This document shows positions 37,662 to 47,071 of a DNA stretch of 64,000 bases, one piece after another. Under the pieces are notes generated by a model that saw only the letters and a program-made list of their open reading frames with translations, did no database searches and had not been told where the DNA came from. Both the position numbers and the translations under genes were made by a program. The DNA lies in the NCBI RefSeq assembly GCF_000148725.1, contig NZ_GL476310.1:207219-271218 (forward strand), given 5' to 3'. How positions within the stretch are numbered: the stretch's first letter is position 1; each line of letters begins with the position of its first letter. Source of the stretch: Roseibium sp. TrichSKD4. Its GTDB lineage: Bacteria > Pseudomonadota > Alphaproteobacteria > Rhizobiales > Stappiaceae.

Positions 37662-38353
37662 CAAAAATCCAGATCCGCGTAGGTCGGCGCGGGTGGCATG
37701 CCAAGTATCTTCTCCTGCAGCAGCGGGCGTATGGCCGGTCGGGATTTGATCTTGGCGTACCAGTTTTTCACGTTGTCTTCGCTCGCCCATGGTACTTCGC
37801 CCAGATAGTCCGCGCAGGACAGTTCGGCGGCCAGAGCAAAATCTGCAAAGGATAAGCGTTCGCCCGCCAGCCACCGTCGATAGGCGACAAGATAGCCGAA
37901 ATACTTCATATGATGTTCGATATTTGCGCGTGCGACGCGCAAGGCATTGGAATCAGGTTCGCCGCCACCAGCGGTACGCGGCATGGCCTGTTTGTAGATG
38001 CGCTCGCGCACAAAATGCCCGATTACTTCGTTGTCGAGTTTGGATAAACACCAGTCAACGAGACGTCTGGTTTCGGCCCGCGCCTCTGGATGATCCGGCA
38101 TCAGGCGGCGGTCAGCCAACGCATAGCCACGCGTTTCGTCCAGATACTCCATGATTGGTCCGGGTCCGCAGATGCCAGGTCCGTCGTTTTCGACCAGAAC
38201 AGGAATGGTGCCTGACGCATTCAGGGACATGAGAGCCTGCGGGCGTTCCCACGGATTGACGAGCACAGTCTGAAAATCGGCACCGTATTCAGACAGAATC
38301 ATCCTGACAAAGCGGGAAGATGGCGAAAACGGATGTTGATAGAGCGTCAGCAT
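37661..38353 (-). CDS. Glutathione S-transferase family protein
   Basis: A 230-residue cytoplasmic protein with an N-terminal thioredoxin-like domain ([21 protein letters not shown], then the conserved cis-proline in GTIPVLVEN) and an all-helical C-terminal domain. The N-terminal SPSSR serine is the likely glutathione-activating residue. It overlaps queG by one base, a common pairing in alphaproteobacteria. Specific substrate unknown. Confidence 0.9.
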   Translation of the reverse strand: MLTLYQHPFSPSSRFVRMILSEYGADFQTVLVNPWERPQALMSLNASGTIPVLVENDGPGICGPGPIMEYLDETRGYALADRRLMPDHPEARAETRRLVDWCLSKLDNEVIGHFVRERIYKQAMPRTAGGGEPDSNALRVARANIEHHMKYFGYLVAYRRWLAGERLSFADFALAAELSCADYLGEVPWASEDNVKNWYAKIKSRPAIRPLLQEKILGMPPAPTYADLDF

Positions 38354-38543
38354 GGCGCCGCGTTACAGCCTTGAATTGAAAATGGGTCATCAGCTCGATA
38401 GCAGCTGTTATCCCAACATTATGACTCAAACTTGGTTATCAATGACTTGACGCCGGATTATCGGCGAAAGGTTATTTTGACCATTTACAAAAGTGTGATC
38501 GGGCGGCACTGAAAGGGCCTCGAGTTCTCTGGACGGAATCACG

Positions 38544-39350
38544 ATGGACAATCAAACGATCATCAATGCGCTTATTCTCGGAATTGTTGAGGGATTGACC
38601 GAGTTCATTCCCGTGTCTTCAACGGGGCATTTGCTCTTGTTGGGCCATTTTCTGGGGTTCGAAAGCACTGGAAAGACGTTTGAAGTTCTGATCCAGCTCG
38701 GGGCGATATTGGCCATTCTCTCAGTTTATTTTTCCCGGCTTTGGAACCTTGCGACGAGTTTGCCGAACGATCCATCCAGTCGCCGGTTTGTGTTTGGCAT
38801 CTTTCTGGCCTTTCTGCCTGCCGCAATTATTGGGGTCATGACGCATGGGTTCATCAAGGAAGTGCTGTTTGAAACCCCGGCTCTAGTTTGCTCCACCTTG
38901 CTATTAGGCGGCCTTGTTCTCTTGTGGGTGGACCGCCTTCCATTAAAGCCGCGCTATACGGATGTCACCGACTATCCGCTGAGCCTGTGTCTTAAGATCG
39001 GCCTTTGCCAGTGCCTTGCCATGGTACCAGGGGTGTCGCGGTCTGGTGCCACGATTGCTGGGTCCCTTTTAATGGGTACAGACAAACGATCTGCGGCTGA
39101 GTTTTCCTTCTTCCTCGCCATGCCCACCATGGCGGGAGCTTTTGCCTACGACCTTTACAAGAACCGCAATGTTCTTTCCGTCGATGATCTAACGCTCATC
39201 GGCATTGGGTTTGTGGCATCATTCATTGCAGGTGTTTTTGTCGTAAAGGGATTGCTTGATTTTGTCAGCAAGCACGGCTTTGCCCCCTTTGCTTACTGGC
39301 GGATTGCTGTCGGGATTTTGGGTTTTGTCGGACTGTATATCTTCGGCTAA
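38544..39350 (+). CDS. uppP: Undecaprenyl-diphosphatase (BacA/UppP)
   Basis: A 268-residue inner-membrane enzyme that recycles the lipid carrier for peptidoglycan synthesis. The N-terminal motif [20 protein letters not shown] (residues about 13-32, with the catalytic glutamates) and the second motif [18 protein letters not shown] are present, with about seven membrane helices. Its stop overlaps by 4 bases the stop of the convergent regulator. Confidence 0.97.
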   Translation: MDNQTIINALILGIVEGLTEFIPVSSTGHLLLLGHFLGFESTGKTFEVLIQLGAILAILSVYFSRLWNLATSLPNDPSSRRFVFGIFLAFLPAAIIGVMTHGFIKEVLFETPALVCSTLLLGGLVLLWVDRLPLKPRYTDVTDYPLSLCLKIGLCQCLAMVPGVSRSGATIAGSLLMGTDKRSAAEFSFFLAMPTMAGAFAYDLYKNRNVLSVDDLTLIGIGFVASFIAGVFVVKGLLDFVSKHGFAPFAYWRIAVGILGFVGLYIFG

Positions 39351-40357
39351 GCGACGCGCTCATATTTGTCCGCCATCGTCTTCAAATCTGCCAGTAGTGC
39401 TTCTCTTAATTCAGGTGGACCCAACAGCTCTGCATCTGGGCCGAGCCAACGAACCAGCGGGAGAAGGCGGGCTAACCCGGTAACAGGGACACGCATGATC
39501 AAGCCGTTCTCATCATCGGCTTCAAAAACAGCGTGCTTGTAATACCAATCAGATTGCAGGCGGGATGCTTGCCAGTCGGACAAACGGATTTCTGCAATCT
39601 GATTGGTGTCTTCCCATCGGCGCATCGCCTGATTCAGCCACACACCGCCCAGCATGTCGCGGATTGTGAAATCCGGATCTGGACGAAACCGCATGCCGCT
39701 GACTGCACAGTCTTTAATACGGTCTGCGCGATAAGTTTTGACGGTCCCGGTGTCGACGCACCGCCCGGCGAGATACCAAAGATCGCGGTCGAGAATTGCC
39801 CCTCTCGGTTCAACATCGTGTTCCTTTAGATCCTTGCGGGATGGGTTGAAATATTGAAATCGGACACGGCGATTTTCCAACAGGCCAATCATGAAGTTGT
39901 CCAGCGCCTGTTGCCAGAACGCTGTCGGCTCGGCCTTTGTGCCGGAATGAAAAATGTCCGGCGGCACCGGTTCGGTGCCGATGAAGCGATCTGCATCACT
40001 GAGAAGTTTGTGCATGCTGGTCGGCAATGAGGCGATGAGTTTTCGTTCCGCCGCCTCCAGATCAGCCGCAAGCGGCATGACGCGCATCACCCGAAACAGC
40101 GATAGGGCAGCCAGAAGCGCAGCTGTTTCATTCCGGTTCAGGGCGACCGGCGGCTGCAAATAGCCCTTGGCAAGGCGATAGCCGCCTTCAGCCCCTCGCG
40201 CCGCTTCTACCGGCACACCCAGCGCATTCAAACGGTCAATATCTCTGTAGATGGTTCGCAGCGACACGCCGAACCGCTCGGCAAGTGTTGTGGCACTTAC
40301 CAGTTTTCCACCTGACATGAGAAGCAAAATGGCAAGGGCTCTTTCGATGGAGTTCAT
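39347..40357 (-). CDS. YafY-type transcription regulator with HTH_11 and WYL domains
   Basis: A 336-residue regulator. The N-terminal winged helix ([23 protein letters not shown]) binds DNA, and the central WYL domain contains the conserved W-Y-L in [11 protein letters not shown] and the following arginines. The start at 40357 is chosen by family alignment ([14 protein letters not shown]). WYL domains bind nucleic acids or small ligands; the signal is unknown. A 28-base inverted repeat at 40411-40438, just upstream, is a good candidate for its own operator and for control of the divergent small gene. Confidence 0.9.
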   Translation of the reverse strand: MNSIERALAILLLMSGGKLVSATTLAERFGVSLRTIYRDIDRLNALGVPVEAARGAEGGYRLAKGYLQPPVALNRNETAALLAALSLFRVMRVMPLAADLEAAERKLIASLPTSMHKLLSDADRFIGTEPVPPDIFHSGTKAEPTAFWQQALDNFMIGLLENRRVRFQYFNPSRKDLKEHDVEPRGAILDRDLWYLAGRCVDTGTVKTYRADRIKDCAVSGMRFRPDPDFTIRDMLGGVWLNQAMRRWEDTNQIAEIRLSDWQASRLQSDWYYKHAVFEADDENGLIMRVPVTGLARLLPLVRWLGPDAELLGPPELREALLADLKTMADKYERVA

Positions 40358-40410
40358 GGTCTGCGCTCGGTCCGTTCGAATCGTCTCTGAAAAAGAGAAC
40401 ATAACGAGAT

Positions 40411-40438
40411 CATACATGACTCCATGCTGTCAGGTATG
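40411..40438. promoter_or_regulatory. Inverted repeat operator between the WYL regulator and the DUF1127 gene
   Basis: Arms CATACATGAC and GTCAGGTATG (nine of ten positions pair) are separated by eight bases. The repeat lies 54 bases upstream of the regulator start and about 70 bases before the divergent DUF1127 gene. The TGAC/GTCA core spacing suits a dimeric winged-helix protein. Confidence 0.55.
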
Positions 40439-40506
40439 GTTTGGCAGTCTCCTTTTTGTCTTGGGAAAAGAGGCTCCGCTGCCTCCTAAAACGAAGGAGT
40501 TTCAAA

Positions 40507-40725
40507 ATGTCATTTTATGAACAACAGCACCTTGTGGCCCGCATTCGGGGCCGCGGCCTTCTGTTTGATCTGGGAGCCAAAATGGTTGAAGGATTTGCCG
40601 TGGCTTATCACCGACGTCGCACCCAAAAAGCCTTGTCCAAACTTGATCACCGACTGTTAGACGATGTCGGGTTGGAGCGTGGGCTGAATGGCGTTTATCA
40701 GCGCCGTAAGGGCCCAGGTGAATAG
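40507..40725 (+). CDS. Small DUF1127 protein
   Basis: A 72-residue basic protein. The C-terminal RRTQKALSKLDHRLLDDVGLERG segment is the DUF1127 (YjiS-like) signature. Small DUF1127 proteins in alphaproteobacteria are linked to RNA or phosphate/carbon metabolism, but the function of this one is not known. GAAGGA lies 7 bases before the ATG. The gene is divergent from the WYL regulator and follows its inverted repeat. Confidence 0.85.
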   Translation: MSFYEQQHLVARIRGRGLLFDLGAKMVEGFAVAYHRRRTQKALSKLDHRLLDDVGLERGLNGVYQRRKGPGE

Positions 40726-40746
40726 TGATGGATGAACCAGCTGAAA

Positions 40747-40768
40747 AGACCGCCGGAAAGGGCGGTCT
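40747..40768 (-). terminator. Intrinsic terminator of the NDUFA9-like gene
   Basis: An eight-pair stem (AGACCGCC with GGCGGTCT) with a six-base loop lies 36 bases beyond the minus-strand stop at 40804, and on that strand is followed by TTTTC. It may also slow plus-strand transcription from the DUF1127 gene. Confidence 0.7.
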
Positions 40769-40803
40769 CTTCGAACTGAATAGGCTGAAAAAAGTCGTCG
40801 CAA

Positions 40804-41778
40804 CTAGCTGGTCCGATACGTTGCGTACTGGCCATGCTCGGCAAACATGCCGAGATAGGTCGGCAAAATCGCTGCAACAGTGCTTGAGTCGATCCCAATG
40901 CCTTCCAGCGTCCGACCTTCCTTGGCAGCTTCTTCTGAAACGATGTTGTCGGATTTCAAAAGTTCTACCTGATCTGCCGTTAATAGGGGCGATGGGAGCA
41001 TCTGCATGATTTTACCCATGGCAGATGCGACCGGGAACGGGATGGGCAAGAGCAGGCGCTTGCGGTCGATAACCGCTAACATCAACTCCAGACATTCCTT
41101 GAAGCTGAGGGCTTCTGGTCCGCCGAGTTCATAAACGGCCCCGGCTTTCAGCTTGCCATCAACGGCCTGGGCTACGGCCTCGGCAACATCTTGAACATAA
41201 ACTGGTTGGAACAAGGTCTCACCGCCGCCGATCAAAGGCAGCGCAGGGGCCATGCCGGACATGGCTGCAAACTGGTTGAAGAAGTTGTCTTCCGGTCCAA
41301 AGACGATGGACGGGCGCAGGATAACGCTGTCAGGCAGGGCTTCAAGAACCGCAGCCTCACCTTCGGCTTTGGTGCGCGCATATTCCGAAACAGAGTTCGC
41401 GTCTGCGCCAATGGCAGAGATATGAACCATGGACGACAGGCCTGAATCGCGCGCAGCTTCTGCAATTGCGCGCGCGCCGAAGCTTTGAACCGCATCGAAC
41501 GTCTGCTTTCCCGTGGGGGCCAAAATCCCGACGGCATTGATGACGGCATCCACTCCCTCAATGGCGCGGTCAATGGACCAGCGGTAGCGCAGGTTTGCCT
41601 GAATGGCCATGGTCTGCCCCGGTGTACCGAGCGGTTGAAGGTGCGTTGCAAGATCGGGGCGGCGCACGGCGGCGCGCACACGATAGCCCCTACGGGCCAG
41701 TGCGCGGATGACATGCCGACCGATAAAACCGGAGCCGCCAAATACCGTAACCAGTTTGCCGTTCAATGCCGTGGACAT
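40804..41778 (-). CDS. NAD(P)-binding protein of the complex I NDUFA9 subunit family
   Basis: A 324-residue atypical short-chain dehydrogenase. The Rossmann motif GGSGFIGRHVIRALARRGY is at residues about 13-31; YARTKAEGE resembles the YxxxK motif, and the C-terminal domain is as in alphaproteobacterial homologs of the complex I accessory subunit NDUFA9. Bacterial roles include complex I assembly or quinone metabolism, not certain for this gene. The start at 41778 is chosen over 41832 because it places the Rossmann fold at the N-terminus as in homologs. Confidence 0.88.
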   Translation of the reverse strand: MSTALNGKLVTVFGGSGFIGRHVIRALARRGYRVRAAVRRPDLATHLQPLGTPGQTMAIQANLRYRWSIDRAIEGVDAVINAVGILAPTGKQTFDAVQSFGARAIAEAARDSGLSSMVHISAIGADANSVSEYARTKAEGEAAVLEALPDSVILRPSIVFGPEDNFFNQFAAMSGMAPALPLIGGGETLFQPVYVQDVAEAVAQAVDGKLKAGAVYELGGPEALSFKECLELMLAVIDRKRLLLPIPFPVASAMGKIMQMLPSPLLTADQVELLKSDNIVSEEAAKEGRTLEGIGIDSSTVAAILPTYLGMFAEHGQYATYRTS

Positions 41779-41948
41779 GCCTCTGCCCTTTCCTTGCGTC
41801 CTTAAAGGTCCCAGTGTGCGTTTCACTGGCACAACTGTCTCATAGCCCTTTGTACGGAAGCTGTGAAGGGCTGGATGTGAATGAATGGTTTTCCCGTCAT
41901 TTTGTTGATTGACAAGAGTGTTTTAGAGCCTTACAAGCCCCCCTCACA

Positions 41949-42035
41949 GCCCAGGTGGCGGAACTGGTAGACGCGCTAGCTTCAGGTGCTAGTGCCCTTA
42001 TGGGCGTGGAGGTTCGAGTCCTCTCCTGGGCACCA
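41949..42035 (+). tRNA. tRNA-Leu (anticodon CAG)
   Basis: An 87-base cloverleaf with acceptor GCCCAGG paired to CCTGGGC, a D arm with GGTAGA, anticodon loop TTCAGGT giving CAG, a long variable arm, T loop GGTTCGAGT and an encoded CCA. A tyrosine recombinase gene starts 86 bases beyond its 3' end in the same direction, the usual sign that the tRNA is an integration site. Confidence 0.96.
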
Positions 42036-42121
42036 TCACTCCAAAAGAGTGTTTCCCCACAAAAAGATAAGCCTAGTCAAGGCGTTGCGTTCATCGTAGT
42101 GTGATACAACGGTGTGATTCA

Positions 42122-43786
42122 ATGCTCTTTAGGTTAGTCGATCCGGTGCAGCGAAAAGGCTCCCGATATCAACAGTTCTCAAAGCGGGTTCCCACTGATC
42201 TCATTGAGGACCTCGCAGGGAAAAAGCTCTTCGTCCCTGTAGGCGATGGGGTCTACCCAGTGACCGTCTCAAAGGACGGCTTGGTGCGCTTCTCACTACG
42301 CACTGCCACACCAGAAGAAGTCCGCGAAAGACAAGCCACGGCGCTTGCCTACCTCGAGAAAGTCTTTAAGGCAGCGAGGAGTGAAGCTCCCATCCCTCTC
42401 TCTCGACAACAGTGTGTCGCCCTCTCTCAGTCGATCTATGAGGCATGGAGTGCAGACCCCGGTGTCAGTTCCCGAACGATTGCCATCGAGATAGACACAC
42501 AGACCAGAGAACAACGTGTCTCCACCCTGAGTGAGGATGATGAAGCGGAGCTACTCCGAACACTCGCAGGGATACTCGATGACGACCGCAAAGACTCCAC
42601 CGAGGAAGCCTTCGAGCGCCTTGAAGATCGTTTCCATCAAGTCGTGGACAGGGCATTGGACGAGAAGGGCATCAGGGAGACCGATCAAGCATCACGCCGC
42701 CTGATCCTGAGAGAGTTTGCTCGAAGTGCGTCTCAAGGTCTTGGCGTCCACACAAGAAAGCTTGCGGATGGCGATTACTCTCCTGACCCCAACGCCAATA
42801 GGTTCCCGCAATGGACATCCACAGAGGTTGCTTCAGCGGCTCCACAAAGCCCACACAGCAGCGTATCCCTTGTTGGACTACCAAATGACTGGTGGCAGGA
42901 GGCATCGCGTACCGGGCACTCCGAGAGCACGAGAGAGGCGTACACGAGGGCTTTCAGGCAACTCTCCGAGTTTGTAGGACACGATGACGCCTCTCGCATA
43001 TCCACAAAGGACATAATCAGCTTCAAGGACCACCGATTGACACAGGTGTCTGCAAGGACCGTTGCGGATGGCGATCTGCCAGCCTTGAAGAGTATCTTCG
43101 AGTGGGCCGTCAAGAACCTGATACTTAATGACAATCCTGCAAGAGACGTGGCGGTTGCCAAGAGTTCAAAGACACATCGCCGCATGAGAGACTTCACCAT
43201 TGAGGAAGCCTCTGCGATCCTGTCAGCAAGTGACGGCACCAAGAGACAAAACAAAGAGAAGCCTCAACGATGGGCATCAAGGCGCTGGGCACCGTGGCTC
43301 TGTGCTTATAGTGGCGCTCGTGTAGGAGAAGTCTTGCAGCTTCGCAAGGCGGATATCATCACGATTGACGGCCATGTGTGCATGAAGATCACCCCTGAGG
43401 CCGTCACAGTGAAGGGAGGGGAGGAGAGGATAATCCCACTTCACCCTCACATCATCGAGAAAGGCTTCATGGGCTACGTTGAGGCAGCTCCCGATGGACC
43501 GCTCTTCATGTGGACCGGCACAGGGCGAAGCGCATGGAGAACCTCGAAGAACAAACTCCGTGAGTTCATTCGAAAGCATGTGTCTGACCCTTCCGTCCAG
43601 CCTAGCCACGGATGGAGACACACCTTCAAGACCATCGGCAGGGAAGTAGGCATCGAGAGCGATATCCTTGATGCAATCTGTGGGCACCGACCAGCAACAG
43701 TCGGCAAGAGCTACGGCGAGTTTAACGTCAAGGCTATGACAAGAGCGCTCCAGAAGTTCCCCAAGTTCAATCCACTAAGTTCCTGA
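42122..43786 (+). CDS. Site-specific tyrosine recombinase of the tRNA-Leu element
   Basis: A 554-residue integrase that recombines att sites. The N-terminal half is long and includes a DUF6538-like arm region (PTDLIEDLAGKKL), then a core-binding domain (STREAYTRAFRQLSEFVG) and the catalytic domain. The catalytic set is visible: Arg in SGARVGEV, HxxR in SHGWRHTFK, His in CGHRPATVG and Tyr in SYGEF. Start codons at 42101 (GTG) and 42122 (ATG) are both possible; I prefer the ATG. It lies just after tRNA-Leu, whose 3' end is probably attL. The gene appears intact, so it could still act if a right att site exists. Confidence 0.93.
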   Translation: MLFRLVDPVQRKGSRYQQFSKRVPTDLIEDLAGKKLFVPVGDGVYPVTVSKDGLVRFSLRTATPEEVRERQATALAYLEKVFKAARSEAPIPLSRQQCVALSQSIYEAWSADPGVSSRTIAIEIDTQTREQRVSTLSEDDEAELLRTLAGILDDDRKDSTEEAFERLEDRFHQVVDRALDEKGIRETDQASRRLILREFARSASQGLGVHTRKLADGDYSPDPNANRFPQWTSTEVASAAPQSPHSSVSLVGLPNDWWQEASRTGHSESTREAYTRAFRQLSEFVGHDDASRISTKDIISFKDHRLTQVSARTVADGDLPALKSIFEWAVKNLILNDNPARDVAVAKSSKTHRRMRDFTIEEASAILSASDGTKRQNKEKPQRWASRRWAPWLCAYSGARVGEVLQLRKADIITIDGHVCMKITPEAVTVKGGEERIIPLHPHIIEKGFMGYVEAAPDGPLFMWTGTGRSAWRTSKNKLREFIRKHVSDPSVQPSHGWRHTFKTIGREVGIESDILDAICGHRPATVGKSYGEFNVKAMTRALQKFPKFNPLSS

Positions 43787-43852
43787 CATAACGAATCCCC
43801 GGTGAGCTGCCGGGTGGAATCCGCCTAGAATACGCAAAGGGAGAAATGCGTG

Positions 43853-44050
43853 ATGCTTACATTCAGACTATTTGGCCGTGAGTTCCTCATGGAACAACAT
43901 TGCGGAACAACTGCGAAAGACAAATGGGACTTCGGAATGGAGGTCCACGAGGATGACTTCAAGACCCTCGAAGCGTGGTTCGGACCATGGCACTTCGCAA
44001 CGAGTTCCTTAACGGCGATAGATGGTGAAGCAACCCCCCTCGTTAGTTGA
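43853..44050 (+). CDS. Small hypothetical protein of the mobile region
   Basis: A possible 65-residue acidic and aromatic-rich protein starting at ATG 43853, with AAGGGAG nine bases upstream. The composition (FGREFLMEQHCG, EDDFKTLEAWFGPWHF) looks like a real small protein rather than a shadow, because no gene overlaps it on the other strand. Family unrecognised. The position beside the integrase suggests an element-encoded accessory protein. Confidence 0.5.
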   Translation: MLTFRLFGREFLMEQHCGTTAKDKWDFGMEVHEDDFKTLEAWFGPWHFATSSLTAIDGEATPLVS

Positions 44051-44418
44051 GGGTGGTAGACGCGAAGTGGTTCTCAGGAGGCGAACTGGTAAAGATTACC
44101 CTCCTGCTTTTCATGTTTTCGGGTCCAATGACAAAGGTATGAATAAAAAATTGCGACAGGATACAGCCATTTCTTGCCAGATTTGTGGCGGTGTTAAAGA
44201 TTTAAGTTATTGATTTTATCAGTTCGTAGCAAGAATATATATCTTACTATTCTACCAAAACAGCCATTCTAAAGAAAAGAAACAGTTGAAAATGTAAAAT
44301 TATTTACTATTTTACTGGCTCACCCAATGCTAAATCAGCTTTCTGGTGCGTTCTTTGACAATTTAATACTACTCTCATGCGCGAAATATCTCTCGTAACG
44401 TAATGAAGGAGGAATGAA
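44051..44418. other. AT-rich control region with inverted repeat
   Basis: No accepted gene is found here. The stretch becomes very AT-rich from about 44200. It contains the inverted repeat GTAAAAT - eight bases - ATTTTAC at 44294-44315, and a TTGACA at about 44355 without a clear -10 partner. It probably holds the promoter and a repressor site for the genes that begin at 44419. Confidence 0.4.
44294..44315. promoter_or_regulatory. Inverted repeat, candidate operator
   Basis: Seven-base arms GTAAAAT and ATTTTAC are separated by eight bases. The site lies about 100 bases upstream of a leader ORF with a strong ribosome site. In AT-rich DNA such repeats can arise by chance, so the assignment is tentative. 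Confidence 0.35.
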
Positions 44419-44457
44419 ATGATTATGCCACATGACAACCAAAAGGAGGCATTATGA
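44419..44457 (+). CDS. Twelve-residue leader ORF coupled to the next gene
   Basis: A very short frame (MIMPHDNQKEAL) begins 5 bases after AAGGAGGA, the best ribosome site in this region, and its TGA overlaps the ATG of the 212-residue gene as ATGA. The ribosome site of the larger gene (AAAGGAGG) lies inside the leader frame. This suggests translational coupling or a leader peptide rather than a random short frame, although no stall motif is evident. Confidence 0.4.
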   Translation: MIMPHDNQKEAL

Positions 44458-45092
44458 CACTGATAGGCTTAGAAACCGAACACTTCCCTATGTCCGACAT
44501 TCCATTGAAATTTACCGGAGACACATTGAATGTTATCGCTGCAACCAAGAGAGCTGGTACATCTTCCTTTGCGGCCAGCGAAATGAACGCCATCGGTGTT
44601 GCCGCATTAATCCAAGGGGACGATGACGAAATCAGTCTCCGTTGGAGTGGGTATGCTGCGAGTGACGATATGGCCCGAGCATTCGTCGTTGCGTTTATTC
44701 TCAAGCATGTCCGCCAAAATCACCAACTCATAAATATTTGCTGTCGGCCAATAGAGACCCTGAGGCATATCGAGGGAGCGCGTAGTCGCGGAGGGATGAG
44801 GAGCGGAAAGAACAAGGGTGTACCTTTCGCAGCATATACACTCTTTGATTTCGTAGAGCGGGCGAAAGGTGATTATTGGTCCCTTTACCCCATTCAAAAA
44901 CGCCGAGAGCCACCTCGGTATGCTGAAATCCAGTCCAATGCAGAGAAAGCGTGTAGCGATGCGGAGAAGTTAGTAGACGACTTTCACATGCATAATACTC
45001 GGCACCCTGATTGGTGGTTTATCAAAGGCGATTTGTCCCATGTGATCAGAGATGAGGTAGGTTTCGAAGATTATCTTTCTGATTACCATTAA
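44454..45092 (+). CDS. Hypothetical protein of the mobile region (212 aa)
   Basis: An unrecognised cytoplasmic protein, without membrane segments or signal peptide. The N-terminal half is beta-rich; the C-terminal half is charged and aromatic (KGDYWSLYPIQKRREPP, HPDWWFIKGDLS). AAAGGAGG lies 6 bases before its ATG and overlaps the leader ORF. The next gene begins 11 bases after its stop, so the two probably form an operon. Composition and lower GC than the core genes suggest transfer. Confidence 0.65.
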   Translation: MTLIGLETEHFPMSDIPLKFTGDTLNVIAATKRAGTSSFAASEMNAIGVAALIQGDDDEISLRWSGYAASDDMARAFVVAFILKHVRQNHQLINICCRPIETLRHIEGARSRGGMRSGKNKGVPFAAYTLFDFVERAKGDYWSLYPIQKRREPPRYAEIQSNAEKACSDAEKLVDDFHMHNTRHPDWWFIKGDLSHVIRDEVGFEDYLSDYH

Positions 45093-45103
45093 CAGGATGA
45101 AGT

Positions 45104-45742
45104 ATGGGTATCTACAGCGAAAGGACGACTTGCCTAATACCCGGTTGCGGGCGACCAATCCAAACTTTAACTGGAACAGGGCACTCAAAGAAATACTGTA
45201 AACAACACGTAGAGTTTCACAGGCGACACGGTTCCTATTGGTTCAGCAGTCTGAAAGCAGAAGATGTTGCACCGTTCCGCAGGATTTCCGAAAAGTGGAT
45301 AAAGAAAAACGCTGCGGACTTCCGAATTAATTTTGGTTTGCAGCAAATAGAATCTCTTTTGGAACAGGCAGGACGAGCTGAGAATGCATATGATCTCAGG
45401 TACTTTAGCGGTAAGGAGAAAGCGCGGATTGCTCTTGCAAGGATCAGGGCGGCTGGTATCGCTCCTAAGGAAATCCTTACGCGGATCATCGCGATCACGT
45501 TATGCTGTGAAGCGAGAGGAGTAGATAACAGGCTTCGAGAATACCGGCACGTCCAGCTCGCCAAGTCTATTCATCGCCTCGCTAGTGGTACGCACAGGAC
45601 TACATCAGGTTTCCGTATGAAAACCAAGTATCCCCGCTCCGAGGGAAATGTGCTTCGATATCTGGGACGCCAGTTGGACGACATTGCTGCATTCGTACTC
45701 AATGATCGGGATTTGTCTCAATTTCTTCCGCCTGCGAAATAG
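45104..45742 (+). CDS. Hypothetical protein with N-terminal zinc-finger-like motif (212 aa)
   Basis: The N-terminus has cysteine/histidine spacing that could bind zinc: Cys10 and Cys15 in CLIPGCG, then a Cys and His in KYCKQH around residues 32-35. The remainder is basic and helical (RISEKWIKKNAADFR, KARIALARIRAAG), suggesting nucleic acid binding. No enzyme motif is seen. It follows the previous gene by 11 bases and precedes the polymerase-like gene by 120 bases. The family is not recognised. Confidence 0.65.
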   Translation: MGIYSERTTCLIPGCGRPIQTLTGTGHSKKYCKQHVEFHRRHGSYWFSSLKAEDVAPFRRISEKWIKKNAADFRINFGLQQIESLLEQAGRAENAYDLRYFSGKEKARIALARIRAAGIAPKEILTRIIAITLCCEARGVDNRLREYRHVQLAKSIHRLASGTHRTTSGFRMKTKYPRSEGNVLRYLGRQLDDIAAFVLNDRDLSQFLPPAK

Positions 45743-45862
45743 GGTCACGGACACTATGTCAGTCACATCCCGCGAGTTTCTACCTATTATCTACCTCGAT
45801 CAAAATAAAGCGCCGCAATACCCTCCTGTGTCTGTCTTCTGGTTCTTTTCTAGGTGTGAGAG

Positions 45863-47005
45863 GTGCTCAAGGTGGGTCTTGACGATTGGGAAGGGGGAGG
45901 GGAGTTCACCGCTTCCTCCTCCCAACTTAATGACTGTATGTTCGATGAATGGGCGACGATAGGTGAAGGCCCTCTAAAGGACCTCGCAAAGGGAATCGCA
46001 GAAGACATCCTTTGTGTCTTGGCACCTACAGGGCGAAAACCAAGGGAAGAATTGATCAAAGGAATTGACGCAATCGTGGCCTCGCTGGTCGCAAACTTAC
46101 TGATACTTCACCGAGACAAGGCTGAAGGGAAGAGACTTGCGGTCCCTTTAGAACGCAAAAAGAAAACCAGATACGACCGCAAGGGCTTTAGGAAGCTGCC
46201 AGAAGTTGTCTCCGCATTAGCAGCGAAAAACTACATCGTGAAGCATAATGCGCAATTCAAAAGACGGCGCACAACAATAGAGGCGACAGGGCCCCTCCTT
46301 CAAACATTGAAGTCTAATGTTGCAAAATTCGCTCCGATAGAACGGGCAGATGGTGAGGAGGTGATCCAGCTAGCTGCAAGGCCGAGGCTGCTTCGCGTAT
46401 ACGGTCGCAAACAGCCGAATATCTTGATTGACTATCAGGATGAAATCGACTCAGCCCGCCTGCGGATGGAACTGGATATGGTCAATCGGTTTCTAGCTTC
46501 GCATTCGATAGTACTTGAAGGTGCTCCTAGAACTAGCTTCCGGCTAGTCCGTCGTTTCTCACTGAGGGACCCTGATGACCCCATAGAGTTCGAGTTCCAT
46601 GGACGCTTATATGGTGGGTTTTGGATGACACTTAAAGCAGTAGAAAGACACCGTATTCGGATTGATGGAGAATCGATTACCGATTTGGATTTTGCGGGGA
46701 TGTTCCCTCGGTTGGCTTACTTGTCAGTTGGCGAAGAACCTCCGCAAGGAGACCTATATTCGGTTCCCGGACTTGAAGACCACCGAGAAGGAGCTAAGGC
46801 TGGGTTGTCTGCCCTGCTATCCTACCCGACACAAATGAAAAGCCTACCCACAAGGTTGAAGGCTATGCTTCCTGAAGGATGGACAGCAAGCCGCCTTCGT
46901 TCTGCGTATGCCGAACACCACCCCCAGCTAGTGCCGTTCTTTGAGAAAGACTTTGGTCTCGATCTCATGTTTACCGAAAGTAAGATACTACTTACAGCCT
47001 GTTGA
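45863..47005 (+). pseudogene. Family-A-polymerase-like protein of mobile elements, 3' end lost to IS21
   Basis: The 380 visible residues begin with a helical region, then a segment with ITDLDFAGMFPRLAYLSVGE that resembles polymerase motif A of family A enzymes. A following helix with R-x3-K (HREGAKAGLSALLSY) resembles motif B. Comparable proteins in phages and integrative elements, as I recall them, carry a later VLPVHD-like motif C. Here the frame enters the IS21 terminus at 47000 and stops at a TGA supplied by it. No continuation is found on the other side of the IS. The start codon is uncertain (GTG at 45863). Function, possibly element replication, is inference. Confidence 0.55.
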
Positions 47006-47071
47006 TTTTCACTGAGAACTGACCCGGTATTTTCACCGAGAATTGACCCACCTTTAGTTATGCGTCGTGGT

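Noticed and set aside
44022-44213. Frame of 63 codons with a CxxC near its end
   Set aside because: It overlaps the preceding small gene, has no ribosome site and shows poor coding character.
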